Source: Apostichopus japonicus (lineage: Eukaryota; Echinodermata; Holothuroidea; Aspidochirotida; Stichopodidae). Taken from it: DNA of 64,000 bases. The position numbers were made by a program, and so were the translations under genes. The notes beneath the pieces were generated by a model. That model saw only the letters and a list, made by a program, of their open reading frames with translations, had not been told where the DNA came from and did no database searches. Every line of letters starts with the position of its first letter. Position 1 is the stretch's first letter. Of the stretch, positions 1-12,384 are shown piece by piece. The DNA lies in the NCBI RefSeq assembly GCF_037975245.1, contig NC_092577.1:36572898-36636897 (forward strand), in the 5' to 3' direction.

Positions 1-381
1 TTAAAACCCTTAATCATATAGATCACAGCCATGACGTATGTGCCTGTAAAATTCCCGAAACAATATGTAATCCATTTATTACATCAGACTTTTTTACAAC
101 TAGGCTACAAACGTCAATTTCAGTCATGACTCACGGGTAAAGTCAACCCAGTCTCATTTAATGATTTCATAGCATGAAATTCAAGCACAACATTATGTTT
201 CACTTGGTGATGAATAAGGCTTCAAGTTTGGCATTGTTATTGTTTTCTTATACAAAATACTTGTTTCTGGACGAGGTTTTGTAACCTTGGGTACCTAGAA
301 CCAACACAACACAGAGAGATACTCAAAATGCCTCCTTTAAAGTTTTCAGTGTAGTACTAACCAATAACCATTGATGTCAAC

Positions 382-620
382 AGGCGTACGAGGCGTAGCG
401 GAGGGGGCAGGGGAAGTCCGCCCCCCCCCCCCAAAAAAAAATACAAAATTCAGGGACACAAAAGTTGTTGAAAAACTCCGGCAGCCTCGTAACAAAAAAT
501 GAGTTTAAAATTTAAAAATATATATATTACGAAGGTTTTAAACACAGCCACTTGCCCGATTCCCCCCCCCCCCCCCGAATAATTCCCGATTCTTGCCGAA
601 TCGTTCCCGATTCTACCCGG
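382..620. mobile_element. Degenerate end of a GGCGTACG-type hAT element
   Basis: CAGGCGTACGAGGCG at 383 is followed by a G-run/C-run block and a second C-run near 566, as in the element at 40495. No matching right end or target duplication was found, so this is a remnant. Confidence 0.4.
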
Positions 621-1041
621 AATGTTTCCAATTCTTACCCAGTTCGTTCCCGATTCTTGCCCAAATCGTCAACGGCTCTTGCCTGAATATTCGACACATT
701 ATGAAAAGTCATGATATAGAAAATATTTCCATCCGTTTTCATATCATAAAATGTCAGGGGACACTTCAAACAGCATAGTTTAAAGAACGATCCGGACCAG
801 GTGCCAACTATTGTCGGTAAGCCACTGCTTACAAATGACAATGTCAGTAAAATCGTACTCGCAACCGGCATCAGCATGTTTAATGCGACTCGTGTATTAG
901 TTTCAAAATTCGGGCAAAACGTTCTGTACTCCAAATTGGGACGGTTCTGTTGGTCTATGAACAGGGGGAGGGAGGGGTCAATATCATCATTCACAAATTT
1001 CCTGGTAAAATGTGGTCACTTTAATTTATAACAACTTACAT

Positions 1042-2981
1042 CAGGCGCGTATCCGGGATTTTCTAACCCGAGGGGCGCGAATTACTATCTAAGCGGAGCG
1101 CCACCATCAGTTGGCGCGGAGCGTACAAGAAAATTTCTGGTTTTGATACCCCCCCAGATCACCGGAAATGGCACTTCTCGGGCTTGAAAATGACCAACCA
1201 GATGTGCACTTTTGCCTGAGAATCAAGTATTTCCCAAAAGTTTTTTTTCCATCCATAACCTTTTTGAAGATTGTCACCAGTCACACATCATGTTCGACCT
1301 GATTGCATGTCCTATGGATCATTGCTTTTGTAGGTAATTCTACGTCACGGCCCACAATATCCGAAAGCCCCACTTTTCAAGGTTTTAAGCCCTTTATTTG
1401 TTGAGAATTTGAAAATTCACATTTCTCGTGAAAAAAATCACTTTTAAACATACCCATAATGTTGCACAAAATTCAATCTATGGACAACCAATATAGAAAA
1501 ACCTCCTGGAACCCCTAACAGACAGGTCAAAATTGCACGAGTAGAGGAAAGTATGATGAAGAATGTTGGTCAGGAAATTTTCTAAAATTCAGACACAGTT
1601 AATTTATTGGTGTAGAAATATTGCAACCTCTTATATGGCTATTATAAAACTTCGTTAAAGGGAATGAAAAATAGCAGATATTTCCGATATCAGGTATATC
1701 GAACCGAACACTACACACATAGGCGTAGGTCCCGTAGGAGGCGGGGGCTGCAGCCCCCCCCCCCCCCCCGCAACCATTTTTTTCGGGCACCTACTGAAAG
1801 AAAAATAAATAGCAATGAATAGCTTAAAAATGATCTCCTTGGTAATTAAAATAAAGTTGTAAGCTTGGCCGACATTACTACTGTAAAAGAGAGTTTTGAC
1901 ATAAATGGATCTGTATGCTTTTTCTCCATCTACATAAGACATTTGGTTGTTTACATTAGCATCCGGCGGTATACTGTGCAACTTTCACGGACCGTACGGT
2001 AAACGATGCCATGCAATGTAATGACCCATGCTTGCTTATATGATATTGGCATCGATATGTTGAACGCGCGCTCCGCGCGCGAAAAATTGTGGCTTTTTTT
2101 CGGGCAAGTCATTACAGCCCCCAAATCCAATTGGGCTCCTACGCCTTTGACTACACACAAAGACAGTTTTTGAGGCTGTTCATCGTGGAACATGCATTCA
2201 ATGCTCACTGATATGATGTTATATCTGCTCTTTGCTTTACAAATTCGAACAGGCGTGTAGCGAGTAATTGCCAAGAGAGGGGCGAAGCCTGTAGGCAAAC
2301 TATCTAAGCGAAGCGCCACCATTGGCGCGAAGCGTTCAATAAAAATTTTGGCCGAAAATGCCTCCCAGATCGCTGGAAATGACACTTCCCAGGCCTTGTA
2401 AGTTGCATCTAAGCATTGTCTATTTTGAAATTACTAGCGATGTCATAAAGAAAAATTGCTTTCGGGGGGGCGGCGGTCGCCCCCTTCCCGAAATGCGTCA
2501 TGTTCCCCGACGACTCGGTCGAGTTCAAGACCAGCCACAGTTGGTTCCATGTAGCACAATTGTACAATTGTTTAAGGCGTCGATACACACACACGCGTTA
2601 TGATAGACCATATATAGTATTTATATAGATACATTAGTGAGAGAGGAAAAATGGAAACGTCAAAAATGGAGTTGTCGGTGTAAGGGGTAGGGTGAGGCGC
2701 AAACCCCCTCCGTAATCCTCGATCTGTCACTGGCTACCATGTGTATATAATAGGGATCAGCGCTTTAACTATGACTGTTCCTCTTTCTCTTCCCGAGGTC
2801 TTGGCTATCTTCTACTCCCTCCTTTTCTCCTTTTTCTCTCTTTTTTCTTTTTCTTTTCCCTTCCTTCCTCTCCTCCTTTTCTTTTTCCCCCTCCTTTTCC
2901 CTTTTTTCTTCTCTTTTTTCTCTCCTCTTTTCCTTACCCGGGGGGCGCGCGCCCCCAACGCCCCCCCTGGATACGCACCTG
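1042..2981. mobile_element. Composite hAT-type non-autonomous elements
   Basis: It begins CAGGCGCGTATCC and ends GGATACGCACCTG, an inverted pair. The flanks (ACTTACAT / TACATAAT) do not form a clean 8-bp duplication, so the outer borders may come from two insertions. Parts recur at 51.1-51.7 kb and 56.4-56.9 kb, including an AGCGGAGCGCCACCAT block. It contains the nested element at 1718-2149, a truncated CAGGCGTGTAGCGAG copy from 2250, and a long pyrimidine tract at 2760-2935. Confidence 0.65.
1718..2149. mobile_element. hAT MITE with ACTACACA target duplication
   Basis: Ends CATAGGCGTAGG and CCTACGCCTTTG are flanked by ACTACACA at 1710-1717 and 2150-2157, an exact 8-bp duplication. A G5-CTGCAG-C15 hairpin lies just inside the left end. 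No transposase frame. It is nested in the composite at 1042-2981 and is related to the element at 55019. Confidence 0.85.
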
Positions 2982-3689
2982 TACATAATTGCATTACTTT
3001 CAGGTAAATCGATGTTTACTTGCTACAGTGACGTCATGGAATCCTGCATTTGAGTAGAATCTATTTTGGGAAATGTTGCCTTTAAAATTATAACGAAAAT
3101 GAAAATGACTCGGGTCAGATTTAACTAGTTACTCTCTTGACGTGTGTGTGGTGAGATATTGTCCCTTTTTGCGGATGTGTCACCGTATCGAAGACGAAGA
3201 CGAATCTGTCTCATGATTGAAGTATTCCAAAGTTGAAGGGAGTTTGTTGCTGCGAATTGCGAAATGAAAACTGCAAACGTTTCAACCCAGCGCCACAACC
3301 GCTTTGAAAAACATCTACAACACTGAAGTTCATTGGTTCCTAGAGCCACAACAGGAACGCATGCGTATCGTTTCCTCAAAGGGGATTTCCCTGTGTAACC
3401 TTAGAAGTTAGAGCTTGAGCACGCATAGTAGCTTTTAAAACACAGGCGGTTTTGCAAACGACAGATGAACACATGGCTCTCAGCGGGAGGAACCTCGGTC
3501 CGAAGTTCTCCGAATATTAATTTATCACAGTACTTGATAGATCACGGAAGGACAACGAATAAATAAGAAGTAATTTAGCCAAGGGATAGCAATATTAAAA
3601 GGATTAATCATCCACTGGGTTCAATAATTTACAAGTCAAATCTGTCTTATTAATAAAGTGTGTCTAAGACACGCATAATCGAAGGGGCT

Positions 3690-3845
3690 ATGGAACATTT
3701 GCTTTTTCACTGCAACGTAGTCGTGAGATGTACGTTAACGAAATTTAACTTGAGCAGAATATCCATTCTGATGGTGTTCATTGTTTCCTCTCTCGGCTCG
3801 ATGAGGCAAATGGCGACAGCATCTGGGATTGTTGTCGAAAGTACG
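3690..3845 (+). CDS. Candidate first exon with signal peptide (unknown membrane protein)
   Basis: The ATG at 3690 opens 52 codons ending at donor GAAAGTACG|GTAAGT. The segment RISILMVFIVSSLGSMRQMA is a basic-then-hydrophobic stretch typical of a signal peptide, placed about 20 residues from the start. No domain is recognisable. I infer that it starts the plus-strand gene whose transmembrane exon lies at 27180-27612, because it is the only strong signal-peptide exon upstream. That link is not proven: it ends in phase 0 and the next clear exon (7739) needs phase 2, so at least one exon between them is missing. Confidence 0.45.
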
Positions 3846-4122
3846 GTAAGTTGCATGAAAATCGCCACTACTAAGAAGCTAAGTTAGCCTACTGTTATAA
3901 CGATCTATGCTAGGCCCAACTTAAATTTAAATACTAAGTTTTGGCCTTAAACTTGTACAACATTTAGTTAGCCTAGGCCTAGACTGTACTATGCCATAGG
4001 TTACTCTTTATGTTTTTCTTACAAAGTTACAGCGAAAAACTACAGTCAAATACGATACGATAGGCCAGTGAGCGAAACCTGAGTCTATATTCTGCTTACT
4101 GAATATTAATTATTATGTGTGA

Positions 4123-4458
4123 TTGTATGCATTATTGATTGGAGTCACAAGGAGAGACAGAGTAACCAACCAAAACTTAAGAGAGAAAACCAATGTCCAA
4201 GACATCATAAAGGAAATCAAAGTCAAGAAATGGCGTTGGGCCGGCCATTTGGCCAGGCAACATGATAACAGATGGACAAAGAAAATTACCAACTGGACCC
4301 CAAGAACTTGTGTCAGAAGGAGAGGCAGGCAGAGTAGAAGATGGACAGATGAACTCAGAGAATTTACAGGTGTTCTATGGCAAAGGAGAGCACAGGACAG
4401 ATGGAAATGGAAAATCGATGAAGAGGCCTTCCTCCTGCAGTGGAGCGAAATAGGCTAG
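4123..4458 (+). mobile_element. Non-LTR retrotransposon fragment (C-terminal region)
   Basis: The open frame carries VKKWRWAGHLARQHDNRWTK and RRRGRQSRRWTDELREF, the RWAGH..R..D.RW and RRRGRP..RW motifs that follow the reverse transcriptase in RTE/Jockey-type LINEs. It ends at TAG 4456. The upstream RT domain is absent, so it is a truncated copy lying in the intron after the 3690 exon. Confidence 0.8.
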
Positions 4459-6449
4459 AAAGAAAGTATGCATTAACGTGATAATACTACAGCATGTTTC
4501 CTGTGTACAAAAATTTGAACATCTTTTCCGTTGTAGGCTATAGCGATTTGCCTGTTTTGTATAACAATATCATTTTGCTATGTTTTGCCAGATAACTTAT
4601 TCCCAGACTACCGTAGTATACTAGACATGGATAAATTATATTGAGAAGCTTCAAATATCCACTCTGTTGTTTCCAACATATATCTTAGTTAGGCAATGCA
4701 GCCATACATGCAGATTAATGAATCTGTACCAAGATGGGGTTGGGATGTGGGAGGGAGGGTAAACTGTAACCATTTTATTTAATAAATATAGATAAAGTAT
4801 AGTGTAACACCAGTTAGCAAATTCAAATGACAAATTATTTTGCCTCGTTGCCATGAAGTTTTGCTGAACTGTGAAAAATGACAATTTCCAATGGCAAAAC
4901 ATTTTCTGCGCTTTTAAATATCAGTGGTTGCCATTCTTGGAGCGTAGGAGCCAAGAAGGATCAAGAATAGGGTAAGAAGATATTTACCAACCCACTCCCC
5001 AATAATTTGCCAAATTAATGTCCAAGGAGGAAATCCATTTCACATTAATGCCTCTTTGCGACATCAGTTGCACATATTTTGCCTTTGAAAATCACCAACG
5101 CAAGAAGATTTACTGGAAAATGCTGCACAGCTCCAGGATGGTTTTATCCCATGAATCCTCAGCAGGGCTCTCCTCCTAAGGGGGGGGGGGGCCTGCTCTC
5201 AGTTAACTTGATTGTTCATCTTACTGTACGTCAGTGTCCAAGTGCCAGGGGCTGTTCTTTCTATCCCCACTAACAGGTAAACTTAAGTCAAGTGTCAATC
5301 ATAGGTTTCTTCATTGACCTTCTAGCTGATCTAGACTCAGTACAGTAGATGTAGTCTAGGAGCCTGTAAGAAGTAAATACGAACTTACAGAAGAGTCCTT
5401 TTTATTTATCATCAGAGAAACAGGGAACTGAAATCGAGCTGTTCACTTTTTTGCACAGGAAAATACTTTAGTTTAGTCTGGATATATAATTATCATTTTG
5501 TAGAGTTCTTATTTACTGCTCTTTGAAAAATCATAAGAAATAAAATGCAAGTGGGTGTGCCATATTGGTTGCACTTGAAATTTAAATTTACAAAATGGTG
5601 TTGTCAATCTAAGACACGTCAAAAGTAGGATGGAGGAGTTTGGTCTGTTCATAAGTTCTGTATGGACATAATCTTATTGTGTTTCATAGATTTACACAAT
5701 AGTCATTGCAGTTGCACACAAAAGGCATTACTGGTCTTATAAGGATATCGATTCAGCCTTGATGCAAGCAGTTTTGCAGCTGCTTCAGTTTTTTTTTTTT
5801 CTTTTATTTTGTATTTAATAATACACAAACATGTGCCATTGGGGGCCTCCCAATCACCCACGTCCATATAGCACACTGATGGCATAGATGAGTATAGTGC
5901 CCCTTTCTCAATATTACACTTGATGCAGGCTATTGGCCTTTAAGTGACCAAATAATCAGGCCATTGAGAGTAATTACACCCAAGCTTATATATGCATGCT
6001 TAACCATCAACATAGCTGATCTTCAAAACAGACAGAAGAACTTGCACTTGTACAGTAGATGTTAGTTATAGCTGCTGTCAATATTTTGACAAGATGGAAT
6101 TTATTCATTCCTCTGAGGATGTAAATCAAATTGGTCATGGTCATTAGTTTAATATGTAAAGAGGATGCACTATTGAAGATGCTATTATGGGGTTGGTTAT
6201 TATAGTTATGTAGAGAGGATGCTATTAGGGATAAATGAACTAGCTTTCTTCCTGCTGCTAATCTTTAGTAATAATGACTTCTTGTGTCTTATAGGCTGCA
6301 GCCTGCTCGTTATGAATGAATGCTTCCAATTACCTCTTTTTGGTATATATTTTTGGTTGTAGTTCTAGAACCTTGTTTGTAAAAACTTCACCCTCTTAGA
6401 TGGGTATATCTTTGGGGAAATGGGAGGGGGGAGGGGGTTCCAAGGCGGT
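4459..6449. other. No gene recognised
   Basis: AT-rich sequence with a G12 run near 5180. A 65-codon frame at 5079-5273 contains CTAPGWFYPMNPQQGSP and a few cysteines, but it has no convincing acceptor and reaches a stop before the nearest donor. It is therefore not called. Probably intronic. Confidence 0.4.
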
Positions 6450-6457
6450 ATTAATGC

Positions 6458-7504
6458 AGGGTTGGCAATTTTGTTTTAATTAAAATCGATTTTTATTTTA
6501 AATTTTAAATTGGATTTGTTATTTTAAATTTTAAATGGATTTTTTTTTTTTAAAAACACATGTCTTTGATGAATGCAAATGTCAAGTAACTAAATTTTGG
6601 AGGCATTAATGAGTCTCTAAATTACTACCATGAATGGTACAGGTATGAGCCTACAGGATGTATTATGCAGTTTGGAGAAAGATAAAATCTTATGATTTTC
6701 CATATTTTCATTACACTTTTGTTTCAATATATGTAGCCAACCTGGCCACTAGATGTTCTAGAGTATACAACAAGTACATTATTCTTGTTGAATACTATTT
6801 TCACTATCTTGTTACAAAAAATAATCAACTATTTACATAACAATAGGATGTCTGCTTGATTTTTCTTTAAATTAAATCTTGCTCTCCATACAAAAAAGAT
6901 ATTGACCTCACTGATACACATGTGGACACCTGCCTGCACCTAGATGTATCTCATACAGTGTACATACAGGTACAGGCTATTCCACATAAAATTGAACCAC
7001 CACTCTAAAGCCTTGAACATGAAGAAGGACCAATGTTGAACTTTAGAGTCTATTGACTGTACAATGTACACCTTCAGGTTTGCATTTTAGTGGTAACGTT
7101 GACAGTGGTTTTATATGTCCATTATGCTTTATTTCACTGGGGTAAGTCCACATACTTGAACATTTAAGACAAATTTACACATTGAAGCTTTGTTTTTATT
7201 TTATAACTTTAGTTGGAAACACCTTTGGAACCTTTAATTTACAAGTGTAAGGTGACTAACAGATTCTGCACACTAATTTATGTAACAAGTTACATGTGCT
7301 TGTATGCTAAATAGATTTCAAACTACAGAAGCAGATTGACTCACAGTAGTTTCTTACAGACTTAGTAAAATCACAACAAATTGAATAAAATGTTAAAATA
7401 TGAAGAAAAAACTTGATTTAAATCAGTGATTGAAAAAAAACTTTGTTTAAATCACAATTTAAATAAATGATTTAAATCACTGGGACTTTCATCAGCCAAC
7501 CCTG
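6458..7504. mobile_element. hAT-type non-autonomous element, CAGGGTTGGC ends
   Basis: Inverted ends (C)AGGGTTGGC at 6458 and GCCAACCCTG ending 7504 are flanked by ATTAATGC (6450-6457) and AGTAATGC (7505-7512), 7 of 8 bases alike. The subterminal regions are rich in TTTAAAT repeats. There is no transposase frame. It ends about 235 bases upstream of the exon at 7739. Confidence 0.8.
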
Positions 7505-7738
7505 AGTAATGCTAACTTGAAAGTAGTCATCTTAATTATATAGTACATCAACTACCAGATATTTTGAAAATGAAAAATTCTTACCAGTGATGAAAATTGT
7601 GTTTAATCACGATGTTCCTGTGTTCAATCTAGATGTTACTGTGTCCAATATATATATTCAATTGTCCTGATTAGTTACAACAAGGTTTTCTTCATTTTTT
7701 TTGCAAATATCATTGAATGTGCTTCCAATATTTTGCAG

Positions 7739-7850
7739 GATAGGTACAGTAGATGGAGAAGTACATGATTTGAGTGGATACTGGTTCATATTTTGCTCAA
7801 ACCAGAAAATTTTGCGGTTCAGTACTTCCTCCAAAACTTATAATCCTTAT
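7739..7850 (+). CDS. Candidate internal exon, unknown gene
   Basis: A 112-base open segment between acceptor ttttgcag and donor TAT|GTAAGT. It encodes IGTVDGEVHDLSGYWFIFCS plus NQKILRFSTSSKTYNPY. Both splice sites are strong and the frame is open throughout. No family is recognised; the Tyr/Trp/Phe-rich beta-like composition would suit an extracellular domain. Phase 2 in, phase 0 out. Confidence 0.5.
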
Positions 7851-10649
7851 GTAAGTAATATGGAGTACATGTCATTTAATACATTTTGTACATTGTAGAG
7901 GACAGGTTTTAGCAGATCTACTGCTTTCCCTGAATTTTATCGTTGTTGGTGTCAACTAATTAGGCTTGACTGACGCCTATAGAAATGCTTCTTCCATGAA
8001 TACTTGGTAATTGCCAAACATGTGTACTGTAGTACTAAAGAGTTCAGTACAATACTACACAGAACAGTATACTGCATGTATATTTTGATGATAAATACTG
8101 CATTAAGGCAGTATATATATACGATCTCAGATAAATCATACTAGCAGTAATATATTTTACAGTTAGACAGAGTGAAAGGACAATGTTAATTAAGTATATG
8201 CCCATGCAGCAATATAAATTACGACAGCAAGAGATATAACGCACCACAACATGTCATAATGTACATATGTACTTATGAACACAACATTAGATAGGCTCCA
8301 TTTCACATGACAATTAAGACCGCAGACGATATCTCTGACTCAACAGTGTTTTGGCAAGAGTCACATATTAAGATACAGTATGTATCACAATAAACGTCAG
8401 TCCTCCCAAATTATTGACTGCTATTCTGAAAGCTTCTGTATGATGAAGTTACTGCGGCGATGAAAATTAATATAATTTATTCAAACCTCACGTATGCCAG
8501 TACATTAATTTTGTTCTAAGTACTACTTGTCTTAAAATGAATTTTTCATACGTTTATAAAGTCTGACAGATCATAAATGGTATACTGTATGTTTACTAAA
8601 CTGGGAAGTGCATTGCATATATACATGTACTGTACATAGGTACTGTACATAGGTACTTTACATAGGTGCTGTACATAGGTACCGTACATACAGTAGGTAT
8701 CCGTACATAGGTACTGTACATAGGTAGGCTACTGTACAGTACATAACAAATTAAAAGCTCATTATAGTGAGTTTTTGTATGAGCTAAAGTGCAGTCACAT
8801 ACATGTACAGTAATTACATTTTAATAATAAATTTAAGTGCAACTGACATGTAGTTTTAACATACTTCATTGTATTCAGCAGTTTATTCCTAGATATGAGA
8901 GGTTTCTTTGATTTGTTTTTATGGTTGAGATCTTTGCACAATACGTGAGATTTGGAGGTCCAACCCACCATGAAATGAACAGGGCTCATTTTTAAGAAAC
9001 TTTCCCACCATGAGATGATTCAATTCAGTGCGTTTTATGACTATAAGACTGTGAAAGTTAGATCCATCCCACCATGACAGTGCATGTCAAAATTATACTG
9101 AGTTTATACAGTACAACATGGTAGGTTAAAAACAAGCCTATCCTTCTTTACACTCTAAATGATACTGAGTCTAGTATACAGTACTGTATGGTAGGTTTAC
9201 TAGCCTACATATCCTTCTTTTACACTCTTAATTAAACTGAGTCTATACTGTAATGCAGTGTTGCCAAGAGTAAACATGAACTCTGTACATTGCATACATT
9301 ATTTAGTATGAATCAAATGGAATTGTGAACAGAAAGAGATACTGGTAGCTGGTGATATTATTTACATGCATGTTCAAAGTTCATTTAATTATTTTTTTAT
9401 TTGAACTGAAATAAATCAAAAGAGTAAAAAGTGCTGCATAAATTTCTCATAGATTTAACTGACTGAGCACTGTTGATCAGTTAAATGCAAAAGGAATTTG
9501 ACAAACAGGCATTCACAAGGGAGTTGCCCACACAGTTTGTACTTTTTGCTGTTTTCTCATCATAATTGATTGAAAAATTAAAACAATGGAAACTTGAAAA
9601 TTCAGATTTGGAATTTTTGGGTTAGCACTGCACAGTGTATTATTATTTGAACTTGCTAGTACATTCCAGGGAATATTTGTCATTTCAGATATAATTTAAA
9701 GAATGCAAAACCTGTCCGTGTGATGATGAGTCAGCAAAGCTATGTAATTGGCTTTATAGTCATGAATGTTATATCATACGCTACACATCCCTTGGGTATT
9801 CCATGTAGTGATTACATTCTGTAAAATTTCATCATTTTAAAGTAAATTGATTTTCCATGAAAGGTTTACAATTTATGTCTGCAACACTGAGTGGGTTAAA
9901 ATGTTCTTTACTTCAATCCACATTGATTTAAAAGGAACTGTTGTATTGGACTTCTGAAAAATACAAAAGATAAATTGAAGGAGAGGGACGTGATCATAGA
10001 GAGGGTCAATAGGGGCGCAGTACAAGAATGTTTGGCCTATGCAGTTTATAGGCTAAGGTAGATTGGAGTGTGTAAATATAGGAGGCAGATAAATTATAAT
10101 GCATTATGAAAACACACAACAACAGTGGCTTTTGGGGTTTCTTCTAGATTGTCTTAGTCTGAATTCAAATGCACTTTGCAAACTAACGAAATATGCACCA
10201 CTCTTCTGAAAGGGTTAATTAACATAGGAAGCAGCCAATTAACTGAACTGGCAGTTTCTTGGATCAGTCTCACATGTCATCTGATATAGTACTTACTGAA
10301 ATCAGATGCAGCTTAAAATAAAATTTGCAGATGGATATAAGTTGACCATCCACTCATTGATGCCATTCACTAATAAACATCAGAGCAAAATGTTCTTTTT
10401 TTAGACCATCAATACTCAATGATCTGAAGTGTTACTTCCATTATCTATGATTGATTGAGTTTCCGGCTGATTTCACCTCTCAAGGTAGGTTACCACATCT
10501 GGATGCTCAGCATAGAATTATTTTAGTACTACAGGGAATCTCCTCCATGCAACTGGATGTAATTGAAGGGAACTCAGATTCATTGATAGAGTGGGTGAGA
10601 GAGGACCAACATTGCAGGGACGGGTAATTGAGGTAATGAGTGGGATATG
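7851..10649. other. No gene recognised; contains a short microsatellite
   Basis: AT-rich and stop-dense. At 8615-8745 a roughly 16-base unit with core TACATAGGTACTG repeats about eight times. Near 9130-9240 a segment around CTGAGTCTA..CAGTA is duplicated. Otherwise nothing recognisable; probably intronic. Confidence 0.5.
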
Positions 10650-10657
10650 GGAATTAG

Positions 10658-12376
10658 TAGTGTTCAACCGATTATGCATAACAGAAAATACCGATTACCG
10701 ATTATTTTTTCCATAATCGTACCGATTCAGATTCCGATTACGATTATTTGAAAATGCGAAAATATCCCGTATATACGAAATCGGCAATAAAGTTTGACAG
10801 AAACAATAATTGTTGTGATTTTTCCCTGTTTCCTTTTGCTTCGTTGTTATACAAGGCTCTAAGGTATCATTTTTGTATGTACCAAATTACCTCTTGAGTT
10901 TCTCGGAAAGAAAAAAAAAGTGTTTTTTTTTTAAATTTCCAAAATACGGAAATATGACATCCTACCTAGTCAGTACTGTGCTAAGCGAATGGCCTAACCA
11001 CCTCGACGTGAATGTCACCTGTTAATGGCTTGAAATGGGCTAAGAATAGTTACTCAAAATATCCATCTCAAAAAGTATCTCAGACAAACCATCCATCTTC
11101 AATCTTTACCAAAGTGTAAATTTTAATGACATGTTGCCTTCATTCCGACATTATTTTCTACTTATTTTCAGTATTATACCGTTTATGAACAAATAGAAAT
11201 GTTACGAACTTCAAGTTAAACATACCTATTCGTTACCTATTTAACTCTATTCAGGTTCAATTAGAAAATGTAAGCTTAGGCCAATCAAACTGAAAAGCAA
11301 ATTGTACCATCGTAACTTGTTTAATATTACTCTAAAATGTAATACCAGATTGATGTAAAGAAATAATAACAACTAGAAACTACTCCAATATAAAATATAA
11401 CATTCCCTCTATAAGACATATCACTTACAGTACCTTCCAAACAAATGCCGATTTCCAGCAAATTGAAAGTTTGCTACGCATTTTTTTTTGTGTTGCAAAC
11501 CGATGGTTAGGCTACATTTCTCATTGACTTAGTGTGGTTGTTAGGCTAACATGTGGTCGAAGATTGCAGTTTCCGTGGATATTTTTATTTGTATTTGCGA
11601 CACAACTAGAGCGAATAAACAGATGGCAAGGTTAGATTTCCATGCAGTTGACTTAGTGTGAAGTAAGGCTACCATGTGGTCGGAGATTTGTGAGGATTTT
11701 AGGTTATTTTCGCTGGTGCTGAAATTGCTTCGTGCACGCCGTAATTTTCCACGGTAACTTCCCGGGGATTGTGCGCGACCCTACCGCACTGCTTCAAATT
11801 TGATGCGGGATGTGAAAACTGTTTGCGCGATTCGCGCTGCAACTGCAATTCCTAGCTAAAGCAAACGCATGTCACAATTAATTTTACACAGACATCTGAT
11901 ATAACGAGGGCGATTTTTCTTATATTTCTTTTTCACACTCGTAATTGTGCTTTAGGAGGGCTTTTTAGCACATCGCTCCCGCTTATTTTCGACCCTGTCA
12001 AGCACATTCGTTAATTCGCGAAATTGGTATTGCTGCTATGCCTACTGTGCCAAGAAATTTGAAGTCACTAACCACGAGGGAAGCAAAATCGGCGACCCTG
12101 GCAGCGTAAATTGATGAAAGTATACACTGTGAAAGACGTATATAGAGGGTGTCTTATTTTAATATTTCGTAGTAAAAGAACAAACCTAATACATCAGTTG
12201 ATATTTTCAACTTCCATATGTTTTTGAATAATGATATTTTCACCTTCCATATGTTTTTGAATAATCGGTATGAAATAACTGGTATTCCACGTAATTTTTA
12301 CCGATTCCGATTATGTTCCGATTATGCAATATTCGTACCGATTCCGATTCCGATTAGGTTAATCGGTTGAACACTA
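10658..12376. mobile_element. hAT-type non-autonomous element, 1.7 kb
   Basis: Ends TAGTGTTCAACCGATTA and its inverse are flanked by an exact GGAATTAG duplication (10650-10657 and 12377-12384). Both subterminal regions carry repeated CCGATT motifs (transposase-binding-like). No long open frame, so it needs a transposase from elsewhere. Confidence 0.9.
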
Positions 12377-12384
12377 GGAATTAG

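Noticed and set aside
2765-2994. Lys/Glu-rich minus-strand frames (also 56675-56912)
   Set aside because: Translations of a pyrimidine tract within a transposon.
5079-5273. 65-codon frame with CTAPGWFYPMNPQQGSP
   Set aside because: Contains a G12 run, no good acceptor, and stops just before the nearest donor.
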